Origin: Pyrenula massariospora
Lineage: Eukaryota; Ascomycota; Eurotiomycetes; Pyrenulales; Pyrenulaceae
Assembly: GCA_021030905.1 (NCBI GenBank)
Contig: JAGFMI010000005.1
Location: 372,001-436,000, forward strand
DNA: 64,000 nt
Direction: 5' to 3'
The stretch's first letter is position 1. Every line of letters starts with the position of its first letter. This document shows, piece after piece, positions 23,761 through 36,125 of the stretch. A program made the position numbers and the translations under genes. The notes below the pieces were generated by a model. It saw only the letters and a program-made list of their open reading frames with translations, had not been told where the DNA came from and searched no databases.

Positions 23761-26113
23761 ATGAGACTCGTCGGAAGATACTTGGTGGGGAGGTCGCTCA
23801 TCGTCGCAGTGGTAAAGATGCTCGCCATGATGATCGCTCAAACTTCCTTTGCTCATGCGTGGCCCCTATACGTTGGTGACCTACTCCATACTGTCCAAGA
23901 AGAAGATCTACCAAAATCTCCTGAAGACGCTAGTCTATGGCTCTATCTGGGAGTCGCAGGGGCTTTGGTCCTGTTGGGAGGGGCTTTTGCAGGTCTGACG
24001 ATTGCTCTAATGGGCCAAGATGAGATCTACCTTCAAGTGATCAGGACCTCTGGGGAAGGCGCTGAGCGAAAACACGCTGCTAAGGTCCTGCGACTCCTCA
24101 ACCGCGGCAAGCATTGGGTTTTGGTGACACTGCTATTGAGCAATGTCATTACTAACGAGACATTGCCCATCGTCCTTGATCGTTCACTGGGAGGAGGCTG
24201 GCCAGCTGTCTTGGGATCCACTGTACTCATTGGTGAGTGGACATCTCTGAAGCTACATTTGGGTCTTGACTGACTATCTTCTAGTCATCTTCGGAGAGAT
24301 CGCCCCTCAATCTGTCTGCGTGAGATACGGCCTTCCTATCGGCGCCTGGATGTCGCCATTCGTCCTAGTATTGATGTATATACTTGCACCAGTGGCTTGG
24401 CCAACTGCCAAATTGCTCGATTACTTACTAGGCGAGGAGCACGGCACTGTTTACAAAAAGGCTGGTCTCAAAACATTGGTGTCTTTGCATAGATCATTGG
24501 GAGAAGCCGGTCAACAGCTCAACGCTGATGAGGTAACAATCATCAGCTCTGTATTGGATTTGAAGGACAAGTCAATCGGAAGGATCATGACTCCTATGGA
24601 CGATGTCTTCACGCTCTCTCTGGACGATGTTTTGGACGAAGAGACTATGGATCTCATTCTGTCTCATGGGTTTTCGCGAATTCCAATCCACCAACCGGAC
24701 AAGGAAGAAAACTTTGTGGGCATGCTTCTGGTAAAAATGTTGATTACCTACGATCCAGAGGATGCAAAGCCTGTCCGAGACTTTGCGCTCGCCACCCTTC
24801 CAGAAACGAGTCCTGAGACCAGCTGTTTGGACATTGTGAATTTCTTCCAGGAGGGCAAATCCCATATGATATTGGTTTCAGAGGATCCTGGGAGTGACCA
24901 CGGTGCTCTCGGGGTCGCCACGCTCGAGGATGTAATTGAAGAGCTGATTGGAGAGGAAATCATTGACGAGTCAGATGTGTTTGTTGATGTCCACAAAGCT
25001 GTCCGCCGTATAGCACCAGCCCCTCGGATGCGTATGCCTCGTCCCAAAGTCGTTACTCGCTCGAAGGACGACGTTAGTGAAATTCAAGAAGGAAATTTAA
25101 TCGACATAGCCGAAGGAGAAGCCCTTTCACCAGAAGAATTGCAAAGATCAAGGACAAAGGACGTCGCACCTGTCAAAGCAACTGCCAATGGAGACCACAG
25201 CTCTTCGCCCAACAACGCAGCCACCTTTGTCCGGCGCCGCTCCAGTGCGGGCGGCAGCCTCCACGAAGGCGGCAGCCCTATGCCGCCACGTGCAAAACCA
25301 GAGATGCTCGAGCACTTGAAGCACCTCGGCCCGTCCAACCTAGCAAGTCGCCCAAAAGCCACTCGCTACATGTCTGTCAAAATCAAGCCCGGTACTTCAG
25401 CCGACTCTCAAAATAAGGATAGCAGTCTGAGACCTGTGCCGCCCAAGGCATCGCGTTCCGTCTCCGATTTCAGCGGCGGTATTGGTGAAGGCCTTGTCGC
25501 TTCAGGTGGTATACCTGCCAAAGACGGCGTCCAAGCTTTACAGACCGGCTATGGCTCCCTTGAGCGCAGCAAGTCACCCACCGAACACCGCCCAAGCACC
25601 TCTGCCACAGTTGATAAAGCCATCCAAACACCTCAGATCTCAACAACGCCCGCCCAACACGGGGAAGATGAAGAAAGTTCCCGAAAACCGCGACGCGAAG
25701 AGGCCGAGACCCGGAGCCGAAGTCGTAGCACGATCCGGAGTCTACGGGCTCGGAGCACGGAGTCGAGGACGTATCAACCGCGTGGCCCGGCGAGGAGTGG
25801 GAGTATCACGGAAAACATCGTGGACATGAATGGGATTAGAAAGGTAGTGCTTGAGCCGACGAGCAGCAGCTCATCCAATGAAGATGATGAGACTGGCGAG
25901 GCGAACAAGAGATCCCATCATAGTCCGGACGAGGTTGGGGGTAAGGAGAATCAAAATGATCTTGGCAGCTCGGCAGCAAATCTGAGAGGTGGAGGAGGCG
26001 AGGAGGCAGAGGCCAACGGCGTAGGTAAAAAGAAAGGAAAGAAGAAGCGGAGACGGAGGAAGGGTCAAGGGATTGACAACGGAGAGAGGGAGCCACTTTT
26101 AGGGAAACGATGA
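23761..26113 (+). CDS. MAM3: CNNM/Mam3-type membrane protein (DUF21 plus CBS pair)
   Basis: Two exons: 23761-24232 and 24285-26113 (52-bp intron; joined reading [13 protein letters not shown]), giving 766 residues. The first about 37 residues are a basic-hydrophobic signal-like segment. Residues about 60-235 are the DUF21 membrane domain: [23 protein letters not shown], the [16 protein letters not shown] stretch, and GEIAPQS with its conserved Glu-x-x-Pro-Gln. Residues about 255-410 carry the CBS pair (start [16 protein letters not shown]; end [20 protein letters not shown]). The remainder is a long Ser/Arg/Pro-rich disordered tail ending in a Lys/Arg cluster ([14 protein letters not shown]). 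Family knowledge: yeast Mam3 is vacuolar and affects Mg2+ and Mn2+ handling, and animal CNNMs act in Mg2+ efflux. The transported ion here is inferred. The start is the ATG at 23761; four in-frame codons upstream lack an ATG. Confidence 0.92.
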
Positions 26114-27536
26114 GTGATGTACGGATCTTATCTCTATGGCAGTCATCATTGGAAGAAAGCGAGGAGAGCGGTAGGGTGAAGCTGTGACTGTGATTCTTGG
26201 TCTGCCTAGGTAGGTAGGTATGTATAACAGTTCATGAAAAGCTTGAAACAAATAATCATCGTAATGTTAGGTGTCATTCAATTATTATGCCAAATGTAGA
26301 ATAACAAGACATGTCTCTTTCATTGTGCTTTGGTCTTTAATGTCGCCGTGATACATGACGCCTCTAGTTAGCGTCGCGTTATGCATCCGAGGATTTCTGA
26401 CATATCACTGGGATTAACGGACAGTAATAGCCTGGCAAGACTTCTGTGCGCCAAATGTGATACATTGAAATGGCGTTCAAATGGAAGGGATCATCTACAA
26501 AGATGAAGCTCTCTCAGTCCTTGGCAAAAGCTTCCTAACATCCGAGCGGCCATCGGTGCCATCGTTGTCGAGGCTGGGGCACAGAAGTTGTCGCCAAACC
26601 TTAACCCGGGCATTAGCCGTAGGGTTGCCACGACTTTTGTTCCCTAGCCTGGTGTTTGAGCGGCCATCGATGATCAAGCTTCACAGTGGCCGTGCTGTCT
26701 TGGCCAAAAAGATGGCCTAAGAGCGCCCAGCACCACGTCTCGGGTGCAAGCTAATTTTGCGGTGGTCTTTACTCACCTAAGATAGGTGAGAATGCCGTCA
26801 GCCGACGATAATAGACTGCAGCAGCGAGTAATCGTTGGTAGTGCCTGGGTTTGCCGGTTCCTGCATAAGCGCAGCTGGTGGGATCAAAGAGTGTCTGAAG
26901 TGCTGGCGTGGGCTGAAAATAGCGGGATGCGAGTGGGCGGTCCAACGACTTCCCGAGCCATGGCGCTGCGAGTGCTGGCGCTAAACCGTGTTGACGGCGC
27001 GGCCTATTCTGAAACCAAGGGGGTCGCCCAGCGCTCTCCTCTCTCTCTCTCCATCCACCACGGCTACAAACACATTCACTGGCACCTCTCAATCGTCCCC
27101 TATTCAGTCGCTATTCTCAAACATTTTCATTCTCTCCAGATTCATTCTCAACCGTGTCGCATTCAGTTGACCGTTCTCGCTTCCTTTCGTCGGGCTCGAA
27201 ATTTCCTCCATCCCAAACGGTCAACAACACCTGCTGCGCCTCGGACGGCACTGCTAGGCTTATCGACCCAGCAAGTTTGCTCATCCTACCATGCCCGATC
27301 AATTGATCCAACAATGAACTGCATCGAGCCTCGCGGATGAACCCTCCCTTCAGCCACTTCGCAACAACTCTTACCTTATCTTGCCGCCGGCTGGCCCGGA
27401 CGAACCTACTGACGGCCTCTTCAAGACTCGATTTAGACTTCCCGGCACGACTTCTCCTCCTAGAAGCTACATGCCGATTTTGCTAGTCGCGCGGACTTCG
27501 TGATTGGCGTTTGCGAACAGAGTTCCTTCTCGCAAT
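26114..27536. other. Intergenic region and KCH1 leader
   Basis: This holds the 3' end of MAM3 and the promoter and leader of the next gene. A 184-codon frame at 26786-27340 lacks any family signature, overlaps antisense frames and is rich in His, Ser and Arg, so I treat it as chance. A CT-rich tract occurs near 27035-27060. A short run of TAGG units lies near 26208-26220. Confidence 0.5.
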
Positions 27537-29505
27537 ATGGGATGCTGCGGTGACCGCGAGAAATTCGGCGAGGTTAGGGCCGAGCAGAAGTGGGACTATA
27601 TTGTAAACAACCATGATGTTGGTGATGGCACTTCTTACTGACTGTGACCAGAATCTAGATGACTTCAAGTCGAATTCGTGTTTTACGCCGATATCATACG
27701 GTATTTTGTGGATCTCCCTCTTCATCTCAGTCTCTGTATACGCTGTCGACACATTCACCGCAATCAATCTCCTCGCCTTCGATAAATGGTCTGGACAAGT
27801 TAAGCCCGCAATACCCATTGAAATTTCCCGATGGATCTTCGCTGGGTGCATCATCTTGTCGTTCGTGCTACTTTTCTACCGATGGCTCCGTGCAATTCGC
27901 GTCATGAAAGCAGGCGGCATTGCTCAGAGCTACCTTGATCCGTTGGCTGTGCGTATCCAGAGCGCTCGTGTCGGAAAAGAAGGACGGGGCTGGAAAAGGT
28001 TTCTACTTTTTGCCGATCTTACGAAGAGCAAGAAGGGAGCAGATTATGTGGCTCTTTTCTCATATTTCTCTTTTGAAGGTATATGAGATTCCTGTTGTGG
28101 CTTCATCAGCGCTGACTGTTCACAAGCATGGCTTCGAATTTGTTTCGCCGAAGGGCCACGCCAGGTGGTCAATGCTATTACCCTTTACTCAGTGTTGAAG
28201 CTCAATCTAGTTCCGGAGGGAGAACACGCTGCAAAGGATGGGCACACACCGATTGTCCAATTCTTCGTCAACATTCAAGCACTTGCCGACAAAAACAAAG
28301 AGCAAGCTGTCATCCTCTTTGGTATGCTCTTCACTCTGATAGTCTGGGTTATCACGGCCATCAACCTGGCCGTCGCATGTCTTCTCTATGTCCTGTTCCT
28401 TTGGCATCACGTACCTAGCAGAGATAAGGGCCTTTCAGGATACTGTCGACGGAAGATTAATGATAGGTTGGAAAAGATTATCAAGATCAGGATGAACAAA
28501 GCGATGAAGAGGGAGAACGAACTTCGAGCGAAGCAGGATCGCAAGGATCTGAAAAAGCAGCCCACTCTGCCCACTCTTCCACATCTCGACACCTCCAGCA
28601 CAGATAAGCTTCCGTTGATATCGCGCACAACAACACAGAACTCTTTGCCTGCCTATGCCTCCAGGCCGGACACCCCTGGTTCCCTATCGTCATCACCACC
28701 GGATGCCAGGCGACAGCCGACTTTACCTGACCTTGACTTCGGGTTTGGAAGACCTGGACCTCCAAGCCGCAACCTTACACAAGCTTCTGCCATGTCGACC
28801 GATAGCTACAACTCTAATGCACCACTGATGGCAACGGCGGGAGAAATGGGTTATGGCCCACCTGGAAGAGCACAAACACCTTCCATGGAGCCAAGGCCCG
28901 ATTCTCCCTACACTGGCGGAAGACCTCCACCGAGTAGGAGCGCAACAGGCTTCTCACAGTCCACGCAACGCTCATACACCCCCGGTTTCCGACCACCTAC
29001 GGCGCAAAGCCGGGAAGCACCGAATTCGTACGCCATGGGCCCCATTCCCCGTCCCGGAACAGCGATGAGTGGCCCTCCGGGGTCAATGGGTCGCCGCACA
29101 CCCGGCCCACCACCGGGTCGCGGAACACCTGGTCCAGTAAGCAATCCTTATGGTCCTCCCATGGACAGCGGTCGCTCAACTCCAATGGGCATGGGCGGTC
29201 CACCTTCTCGCTTTGGCACACCAGCTAGTGGCGGATACACTCCTTTCAATCCTAACGCGGCAAGAGGCACGCCTGGACCAAGACAAACCCCAGACTACTT
29301 TAACAGCAGACCTGCGGGTCCGCCTCGCGCTGGAACGGCTCCACCGAATGCAAGTGTAGGGGAAGGATATGAGGATATTTACGATAGCTATTCATCGGAG
29401 TCTCCGCAGAATCAAAGGCCGATGCCGCCAAGAGCGCAGACAACGACGCCTGGTGGTGGGGGTGGAGGCGGTGGAAACTATGGAGGCTATGGAGGAAGGT
29501 GGTGA
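27537..29505 (+). CDS. KCH1: Kch1/Prm6-type low-affinity potassium transport protein
   Basis: Three exons: 27537-27602, 27652-28078 and 28127-29505 (introns 49 and 48 bp), giving 623 residues. Joined readings across the junctions (KWDYI-NLDDFKS and FSFE-AWLRICF) restore family blocks. The start MGCCGDREKFG may carry lipid-modifiable Cys residues at positions 3 and 4. Hydrophobic segments: ISYGILWISLFISVSVYAVD, IFAGCIILSFVLLFYRW, AVILFGMLFTLIVWVITAIN and AVACLLYVLFLWHHV. The motifs DTFTAINLLAFDKW and EGPRQVVNAITLYSVL are characteristic. The cytosolic tail (about residues 290-623) is Pro/Gly/Ser-rich and ends in a Gly run followed by NYGGYGGRW. In yeast Kch1 and Prm6 are needed for low-affinity K+ uptake and for calcium-channel activation in the pheromone response. 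The fungal family is recognised from memory and the role here is inferred. Confidence 0.82.
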
Positions 29506-31017
29506 ACTTGAAAGAAAACCGTACCGGCTAAAAAGGCGTTTGTTCTGTACAGTATGATGGCTAATGATACCCGTTGATAAAGACGCGTTCTCCGCTGGAT
29601 AGACAGACGGAGAGCAAGGAGATTTTGCACGCTTAATGAGAAAGCGAATTTCATTCAGATTTTGAGCCCCTTATGACGTGATGTCTACGATCTGGCTTTG
29701 GCCTGTGAATTGAAGACGTCTAAGTTGCGCGGTTCCTAGCATTTTCTAGATTTCATTTTATTGCCACTGTCTTTCCTCTGAAAAATTTTCCCTTTTCATG
29801 TGGTGTCTTATCAATGTCGACGTATGTAGCAGCGTTGGAGGTAGACTTCTGTAGGCCACCATGAACGCGGATTCTTCTTTCTACTATACGTGCTAAGATT
29901 TACCTGGAAAGCGCCGAGTTCATGGGGATGACCGTCTGCTTCCTCTGTCTTCACTTTTTTATCTTCAGAGCTTGACGGTCGGTTGCGCTACTGCCTCGCA
30001 TGGCTTCTGCTCTGCGTACCTACTGAGGTGTGCTTTGTTTCTATGCAGTAATCGCCAACACGCTGAGCTGTTTTACCGAGTTTTGGCTTGTCATTTGAGA
30101 TACTTTCTGCATCTGGGGGGCTGGTTAAAAATTTTCAGGTTGCTTGAGGTGCTTCCGAGTTTCTGAGTGAAACGCTTATGGGGTGTTTGCGCATGCCCCC
30201 TATTTCAATGTAATGGAATGAACATAGAGTACGGGGTAATGATCAAGTATGAGGGCAGCTTCTCAACTTGGCCTTTTTGGGGTTTACCAGCCAGTGTTCA
30301 CAAGGGACCTACTCTACCCTAGTTGTGGGTGTTCCATGGCGTTCAGACTACTATGAGCATATTATGCTGGTAACAGCGAAAACATCTGTTGTACTGGTAC
30401 ATCTATGCTGCGGTGTGATGTGGCAAGGGGAGGTTGACACCGGATATGAGCCTTGTTTGGCTTGTTCTGGTGTTTGCTACGGATGCTGAAGTACTTGCTG
30501 CTGTCTCGTAGTCAGAGATAGTCGAGCTAGTATTATTGATCATGTCGATTGTTGTGGATGGAGATGTATATGGTGGCGGAAGTTAGTCGGATCTGAGGGT
30601 GGAGTTTGATGTATCAGTATCAAGTTAGGCAAAAATGAGGGTGAGAAGTTAAAATTGAGTTAAATGGCAAGATTACTAGTAGGCCTAAGGCTGGTGGAGT
30701 TATAAGCTTTAGATCAAAAGGTCAGACAAATAAGACAAAAGGCAAATATCAAAGTTTATCTGATTGTGTTCAGACATAATTGTCATCTTTCTTCACTAAT
30801 CTATTAGGCTTTTTATATCTCGTCAAGATAAGGTAGGCCGTGACTTCGTTCCAAATGACTGCGCTAAAACGCATTGGACGTAAACAAGCACGAGATCAAC
30901 AACACAACGCGAAAGAAAGACATGCTAAGATGTCCGTATCCAAAGGGAGAGAATACCGCTGTACGTAGTCGCCGGCCAAAATGCTCAAGCTGTATCGTAG
31001 AATCATTTCCTAGATAT
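29506..31017. other. Tail-to-tail intergenic spacer, moderately AT-rich
   Basis: 1.5 kb lie between two convergent genes. No frame exceeds 73 codons and none is protein-like. The right half (about 30540-31020) is visibly richer in A and T. No terminator or RNA gene could be recognised. Confidence 0.55.
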
Positions 31018-32858
31018 TCATAGGTCATCAACCGCCTTACTCACCGGCACTTGAAATCTCTTTCTTCCGCTTATAAACCAATCACTCAACGCAATAACGA
31101 TAATGGCCAACAACAACGGTCCCGCATAATTCATATTTACGCTTGTTACTGGTCGAATGGTCGGTAGCGCCACGAAACTCAATGTAAATAAAATATATAC
31201 AATCGAAAAGGTGTTGATGGGGATGCCCCATCGGCCGAGCTTGAAGGGTCCATAGCGCTGCTGCTGGCCGCGCAGCTTGCGTAACAGGAGGAAGGTGATG
31301 GGCAAGAGGTAGGAGACGTAAGTGGTGATGAGGGGTAGGGAGATGAGGGCGTTGAAGGCGGTGGTGCTGCCGATGTTTATGAGAGAGAGGAGGGCGCAGA
31401 TAATGCCGACAAAAATAAGCGCGTTGACAGGGATGTTGAATTTGGGATGGATCTGTGATGGTAAGTCTGATTAGCGAGCGACTGAAAGAGATGGGAGGCT
31501 TGGAAGGCTTACGTAGGAGAAAAACCGGGAAGCGGGAAGACCGTGATCTTTGGCGAAGCACCAAGTGAGACGGGAGACGGAGGCGAAGATGTTGAAGAGC
31601 GAGATGAAGAGAATCAAGGCCATCATAGTTACGAGGATATTCGTTCCATGGCGGCTTTTGGTGGCTTCCCAATAGACTTCGATGATGGGTAGAGCGGTAG
31701 GGGTATTGGTCACTTTGTCGATGTCGCCGATAGTGTACATAAGACACACCATAAATGCAAATTGCAAGACACTGTTCATGGCCACGGCGGCAATCATGCT
31801 GTGAGGAACACGCCTTCGGGCTGCTTTGACCTCGTCGCCTAGAATTTGTTGACATCATGAAAACGACTCGGGCTTCAAGAAGAACTTACTCATGTGTAGC
31901 ACGCTATCAAACCCAGTAACAGGGAAGGCAACCGTTAGTAAGCCTAGCCCCCAGGCGACAGTCGGATTGGTCCAGCCGCTCAGGTCGTGCGTCAACGTGT
32001 TCCACACAAAATCCGATGTACTTCTTCGGGCGCAGACAGCCAGCGTGATAACAGAAACAATGAAAAAACCAACATGACAAACACCACCAACCATTTCCAG
32101 CGTATTAAGCATCCTGCGGAAGTAAAAATTCCATAGGACTGGAATGAGAATAAAACCCCACATGATCAATGTTGCGTGCCACCGCTGTGGAACATAATCG
32201 GGGTAATTAAATATGACGAGCCCTTGGACAATATTTCCGAGGAAGAGTGGCGACGCAGCGCAACATGTTATCCAGGCAAACATTGTGATCCATCCTTTGC
32301 GAAGTTCAGTACATGTACAGAGTGAAACGATTAGATGATCTCTCACCCTGGATGAGGCCCCAGAAGGCATTGTGTGAAGGGGCAAATGCTGCAGACCATC
32401 GATACTGAGCACCAACCACAGGATCCCTGCATTTATCAGCTACTGATGCCACATCGCTGGCTGTCGAACACTGACATTGACGCCATCTCGGCCAAGGAGA
32501 TAGCGACCACCGTAGAGCCGATCCCGGCGAACAAACTTCCATATACCAGTGATGCCGGACCCCCATTGAGTAAGGCAAATTGAAAAGAAGTACCAGACCC
32601 TTCCCAGGCTGCTTGAAGGGTAAAACCAAAATTGACAATGGCTTGCGTGTTGATATGGCGCTACAATGGGTTCAGTGTTCGTATCGAAATGATCGAAACA
32701 CCAAGAGCAAAAGGTCTTACCTTCAAGGTTCCACCTCTTGAGCCGTCTACGAACTCAGAGCTTGGTTCGATATCACCCTCAATTCTCGCATCTCGTCGGT
32801 TCAAGGCTTTCTCGTCAAGATAGTGTGATACCGTTTCTCCAGATTTTCCGTGCTCCAT
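31018..32858 (-). CDS. APC-superfamily amino acid/choline permease
   Basis: Six exons: 32858-32721, 32660-32476, 32426-32347, 32294-31890, 31838-31513 and 31452-31018, giving 522 residues. All introns are 49-60 bp with GT..AG ends and the phases match throughout. Key joined readings are LK-RHINTQAIVNFGF, ASM-DPVVGAQYRW, LIQG-WITMFAW, HMS-DEVKAARRR and FFSY-IHPKFN. About 12 hydrophobic segments follow a 55-residue polar N-terminus. TLQAAWEGSGTSFQFALLNG and GAQYRWSAAFAP are the substrate-site helices of the fungal GABA/choline/amino-acid permease group (Hnm1, Uga4-like). HMSDEVKAARRRVPHSMI is the conserved cytosolic loop of the family. It imports amino acids, GABA or choline across the plasma membrane; the exact substrate cannot be read from sequence. 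Confidence 0.92.
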
Positions 32859-34652
32859 TGTGCTGAATCTTCTGTGGGGTAATGATAGGAGAGATATGGA
32901 GGAGATCCGGGGTGCTGACGGTTTGCGCAATGAGAAGATGATGGAACATGATGAATTGAAGTCTATTATCGCTTGCCATACCAATTGCCGCGGAGCCAGC
33001 GCGTGGCAGCCCGGCCCTGCAGGGCTCTATGGCAGGATGATAGGGGCGCGCGAATTGGCAAGTCTGGAACGTGGTGAATGTACTGGGGTGAAAGACCACT
33101 ATGGTAAGCGTATCCACTCTCGGCACGGGGAAGACGCACCAAAGTTCCCCATCGACGGTCCATGCTCTAAGAGATAGAGGCGACCAATTGTCTCGAACAA
33201 ACAAGCATGGGTTCCACATACGACAAGTTGACAGCGACATCAGGCTGGTTTGGCACAACCGCAGCCGGACCGGCCCATGGCGGCACAGCGCGACAAAGTC
33301 TAATTAGACTTTCCACCACTTCTATCCTCCGGCCATCACCCACGCCAAGCCCCTTCTCTCCATCAACGATCTTGCAACGAAGCAAATCAAAGGCATAATG
33401 TTCGGTGGACCCGCATTCAGGGATCCAAATCTGATTCGCTCATTGCCGGCTCCAAGATCAGAACGTGGCTGAGGGTCACGCCCTATACCCAATTCTGGGA
33501 GCTCGAGGCGCGCTCTTGTCTGAGGCAAAAGACGAAGGGGCAGTCAGCTTTGGCGTTGCTGTTCCGAATTGCAAATTCGTGAGATGCTTGGATTGCCCCA
33601 CAGCTTATCTCCTCGCCGTCAATGGTCATCGAGATTGAGCAGAAAGTAATGCCTGCAATAATCCACCTAATGCTGGAGCTGGCTAAGCGCCCTCCTCAGT
33701 TCAACAATGCCTTAACTGGTCGACTGGATCTCGATGGCAGTCTAAAGATTCTATACATTCGGTCGTCTTTCGCGATTGACAACGCTAATAACATTGAGTT
33801 GGAAAGATGAAAGGGCAAGATACATGATATTCAGCTATCAATGTGGGAGGAGCTGTTTACATTGATATAGGTAACAGCTCCAGGCAGCAGCCTATAAGTG
33901 TGATATGGTGATGGTGCACAGGTGAAGGTGCACAGGTGAAAGGTCAAAGTGCACGGGTAAACGGTCCTTGTGAAGTACTCAGCGCTGACCAATGAAGATG
34001 ACGAGTATCCCCCAAGACCTGATCTTCACTCACAATCACACAGTCCCCACTGGCGATCGATTCGGTGGTTTCAGACAATCTGGCACTTGAAAGCTACCAT
34101 CGAGTCCTACGATCCGTTGCAGGGTTCACCTCACTAGTACGCGCGGATCCCGGATCTTTGTTCCTAATGATCCTTTACTCTGTTCATGGCTCTCACGATC
34201 ACAGCGCCTTCAATAGGAATATGGAATGGTGACAATTTTTTTTCCACCAAGTTTACGACACATGAGAAGAGCCTTACCATAACAGGGTTTGGATCTTGCC
34301 AGCATCTACCTCCTTGCTTCAGTGTCCCACTTCAGACTTCTCGCTTGGCACTGGCTGCGTCAGAACTTAAAGAGAATTCTGAGTATGGTGTCTGCCACTG
34401 TTTGTAGCCTCAACCAAATGTCTAGTGGATTTTGAGGCAACTTGGCCTGCAAACAAGCAGATAAGAGATACCTTTCAGACTTTGACATGCGGGAATGGTT
34501 ACATACTAATATGGTGCACAATGTGACTTCCTAACATCAATTGAGACGTCCTCGCGCTGGAGCAAAAAGCTTGCACACTTCTGTTCTCGCTCCTTGTCCC
34601 TTGACAACAACTCTCCATTATTTTCGCCAACATCATCTCGATCCAATGCAGA
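32859..34652. promoter_or_regulatory. Divergent intergenic region between permease and receptor genes
   Basis: The starts of the permease (minus) and the rhodopsin-fold receptor (plus) face away from each other across 1.8 kb. No gene is supported. Frames near 32815-33400 are short and mutually overlapping. The most notable content is a tandem GGTGCACAGGTGAA repeat at 33913-33961. Confidence 0.45.
33913..33961 (+). repeat. Tandem 14-bp repeat with a degenerate third copy
   Basis: GGTGCACAGGTGAA occurs at 33913-33926 and again, perfectly and in tandem, at 33927-33940. A degenerate copy, AGTGCACGGGTAAA, follows at 33948-33961. Each copy contains the palindrome GTGCAC, and the two perfect copies also carry a CAGGTG hexamer. 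The array lies about 700 bp before the receptor start and about 1.05 kb before the permease start, so a regulator-binding array is possible but unproven. Confidence 0.8.
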
Positions 34653-36125
34653 ATGTCTGGCACATTGCCTCCCTTCCATGAGTTCACACCAGAAGACCAG
34701 TCGCCATTCGTTGTGATTGTTGCCTTCAGCTTCATCGTCATCACAATAACGATATCCATAATCCGTGGAATCATATCCCGTCGACGAAGGATCGAGTTCC
34801 AACCGGACGACGCAACATTTGCAGCATCTGCGGTTCGTCGTAACTCCTTTCACTGCGAAGAGCTTACCAGCTTACACTTTCATGAATTAGTTATTAGCCA
34901 TTACAACCTCTGTGATATATTACCGTGCTGTTCTCTCTGGGCTTGGAACTCATCAAAGCACTCTCAGTGATGGAAAACTCGAAACGTATTTCAAGGTAGA
35001 ACCCGGCCCTCAGAAACACTATTCACTGGCTTATATTGATTCAGCTTATATACGCTGCGCAGCTTTTGGGAGTTGCAGCGATGTTTGCAGCGAAAACCTC
35101 ACTCGTCCTACAATACCGACGTATAGCACCCTCTGCGAACGCGATTTTCCTCGTGACAATAATCATTGTATCTGTGTGGTTTTTTCTGTCAACTTTCCTG
35201 TTCGCCTTTCAGTGCCAGCTTCCCAAGCCTTGGATCTTTGTTCCCAACCGATGCTCGACGCATGGAAAGGTACAATATCCCGTTATCATCCTTAACATTG
35301 TCTCGGATGCCGTCCTCGCCATTGGCCTACTTCCAACCGTTTGGAATCTTCAAATGAGGAAGGAAATGCGAACGTCTCTTGCACTGCTGTTTGGATCCAG
35401 GATTGTGTGGGTCTAGATCTGCCAGACGCCTGAAGAAGTGAATTAACAAGTATACAGCGTTTCCTGCGTTGCGATACCACAAATGATCAGTGCGCACCAC
35501 GCAATCCACTCGACGGATCAGACTTGTGCGTTCCTCCTTTATTTCTTGGACGAGATAGGCAATTAATGACTTATAGGGGCAAGACTTGGACTCTCGATTT
35601 GGGATCAGTAAGTCTTAATTTCTATTGCACTTTATTCGACGAGGACTTCGTAAGATCGTCGACCGCTGACTTTGCCACTCTTCTAGGGTTGTCGTCCATT
35701 TCTCTGTCATAAGTGCCACCATGCCACGCACTCACAAATTTTGGGCAAGCTTGGCGACCGCCAGGGCAACCGCGAAGACCTCACAGAGCGAGTACGAGCT
35801 GAGCGGACAATCTCGAGGGCGTTCTGCAGATGCATCTGGTACATTCAAGCCCAAATTGAGCAAGAAGACGCGTCAGCCATATGAAAAACACCCAGAAGCC
35901 GACACTACCGAGATCGATGTTCAGATTTATTCCACGAGTAAAGCCAGAGACGCATCCATAGATGAAGACAAAGGTCGGTCGATGGGCTACAATATGGATG
36001 AGGAGACCAGCCAATCTAGCCTTAAGGATCATGAATATGGCGTCTGGAAAACGACGGAAATCAAGCAGATCCAGTCGATCAACCCTGCTACGCAACGTAC
36101 TGGTAGATGGAACAATATAAAATAG
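34653..36125 (+). CDS. Fungal rhodopsin-fold (Pth11-like) seven-helix membrane protein
   Basis: Six exons: 34653-34839, 34898-34995, 35045-35406, 35458-35525, 35577-35607 and 35687-36125, giving 394 residues. Introns are 49-79 bp with GT..AG ends and matching phases. The fourth exon encodes VSCVAIPQMISAHHAIHSTD and the fifth a short piece beginning with the conserved Trp (WARLGLSIWDQ). The domain order is that of the fungal rhodopsin-domain family: a first helix VVIVAFSFIVITITISI, a basic loop and Asp-Asp pair (QPDDATF), GLGTHQSTL, KTSLVLQYRRI, NAIFLVTIIIVSVWFFLSTF, PVIILNIVSDAVLAIGLLP, and a Ser/Lys/Glu-rich cytosolic tail from about residue 275. A large Pezizomycotina family includes Pth11-related surface receptors; most members are orphan, so the ligand is unknown. 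The first intron acceptor (34897) is the least certain junction. No CFEM domain precedes it. Confidence 0.85.

Noticed and set aside
26786-27340. 184-codon plus frame before KCH1
   Set aside because: No family signature, overlapped by antisense frames, and located in the presumed promoter and leader.
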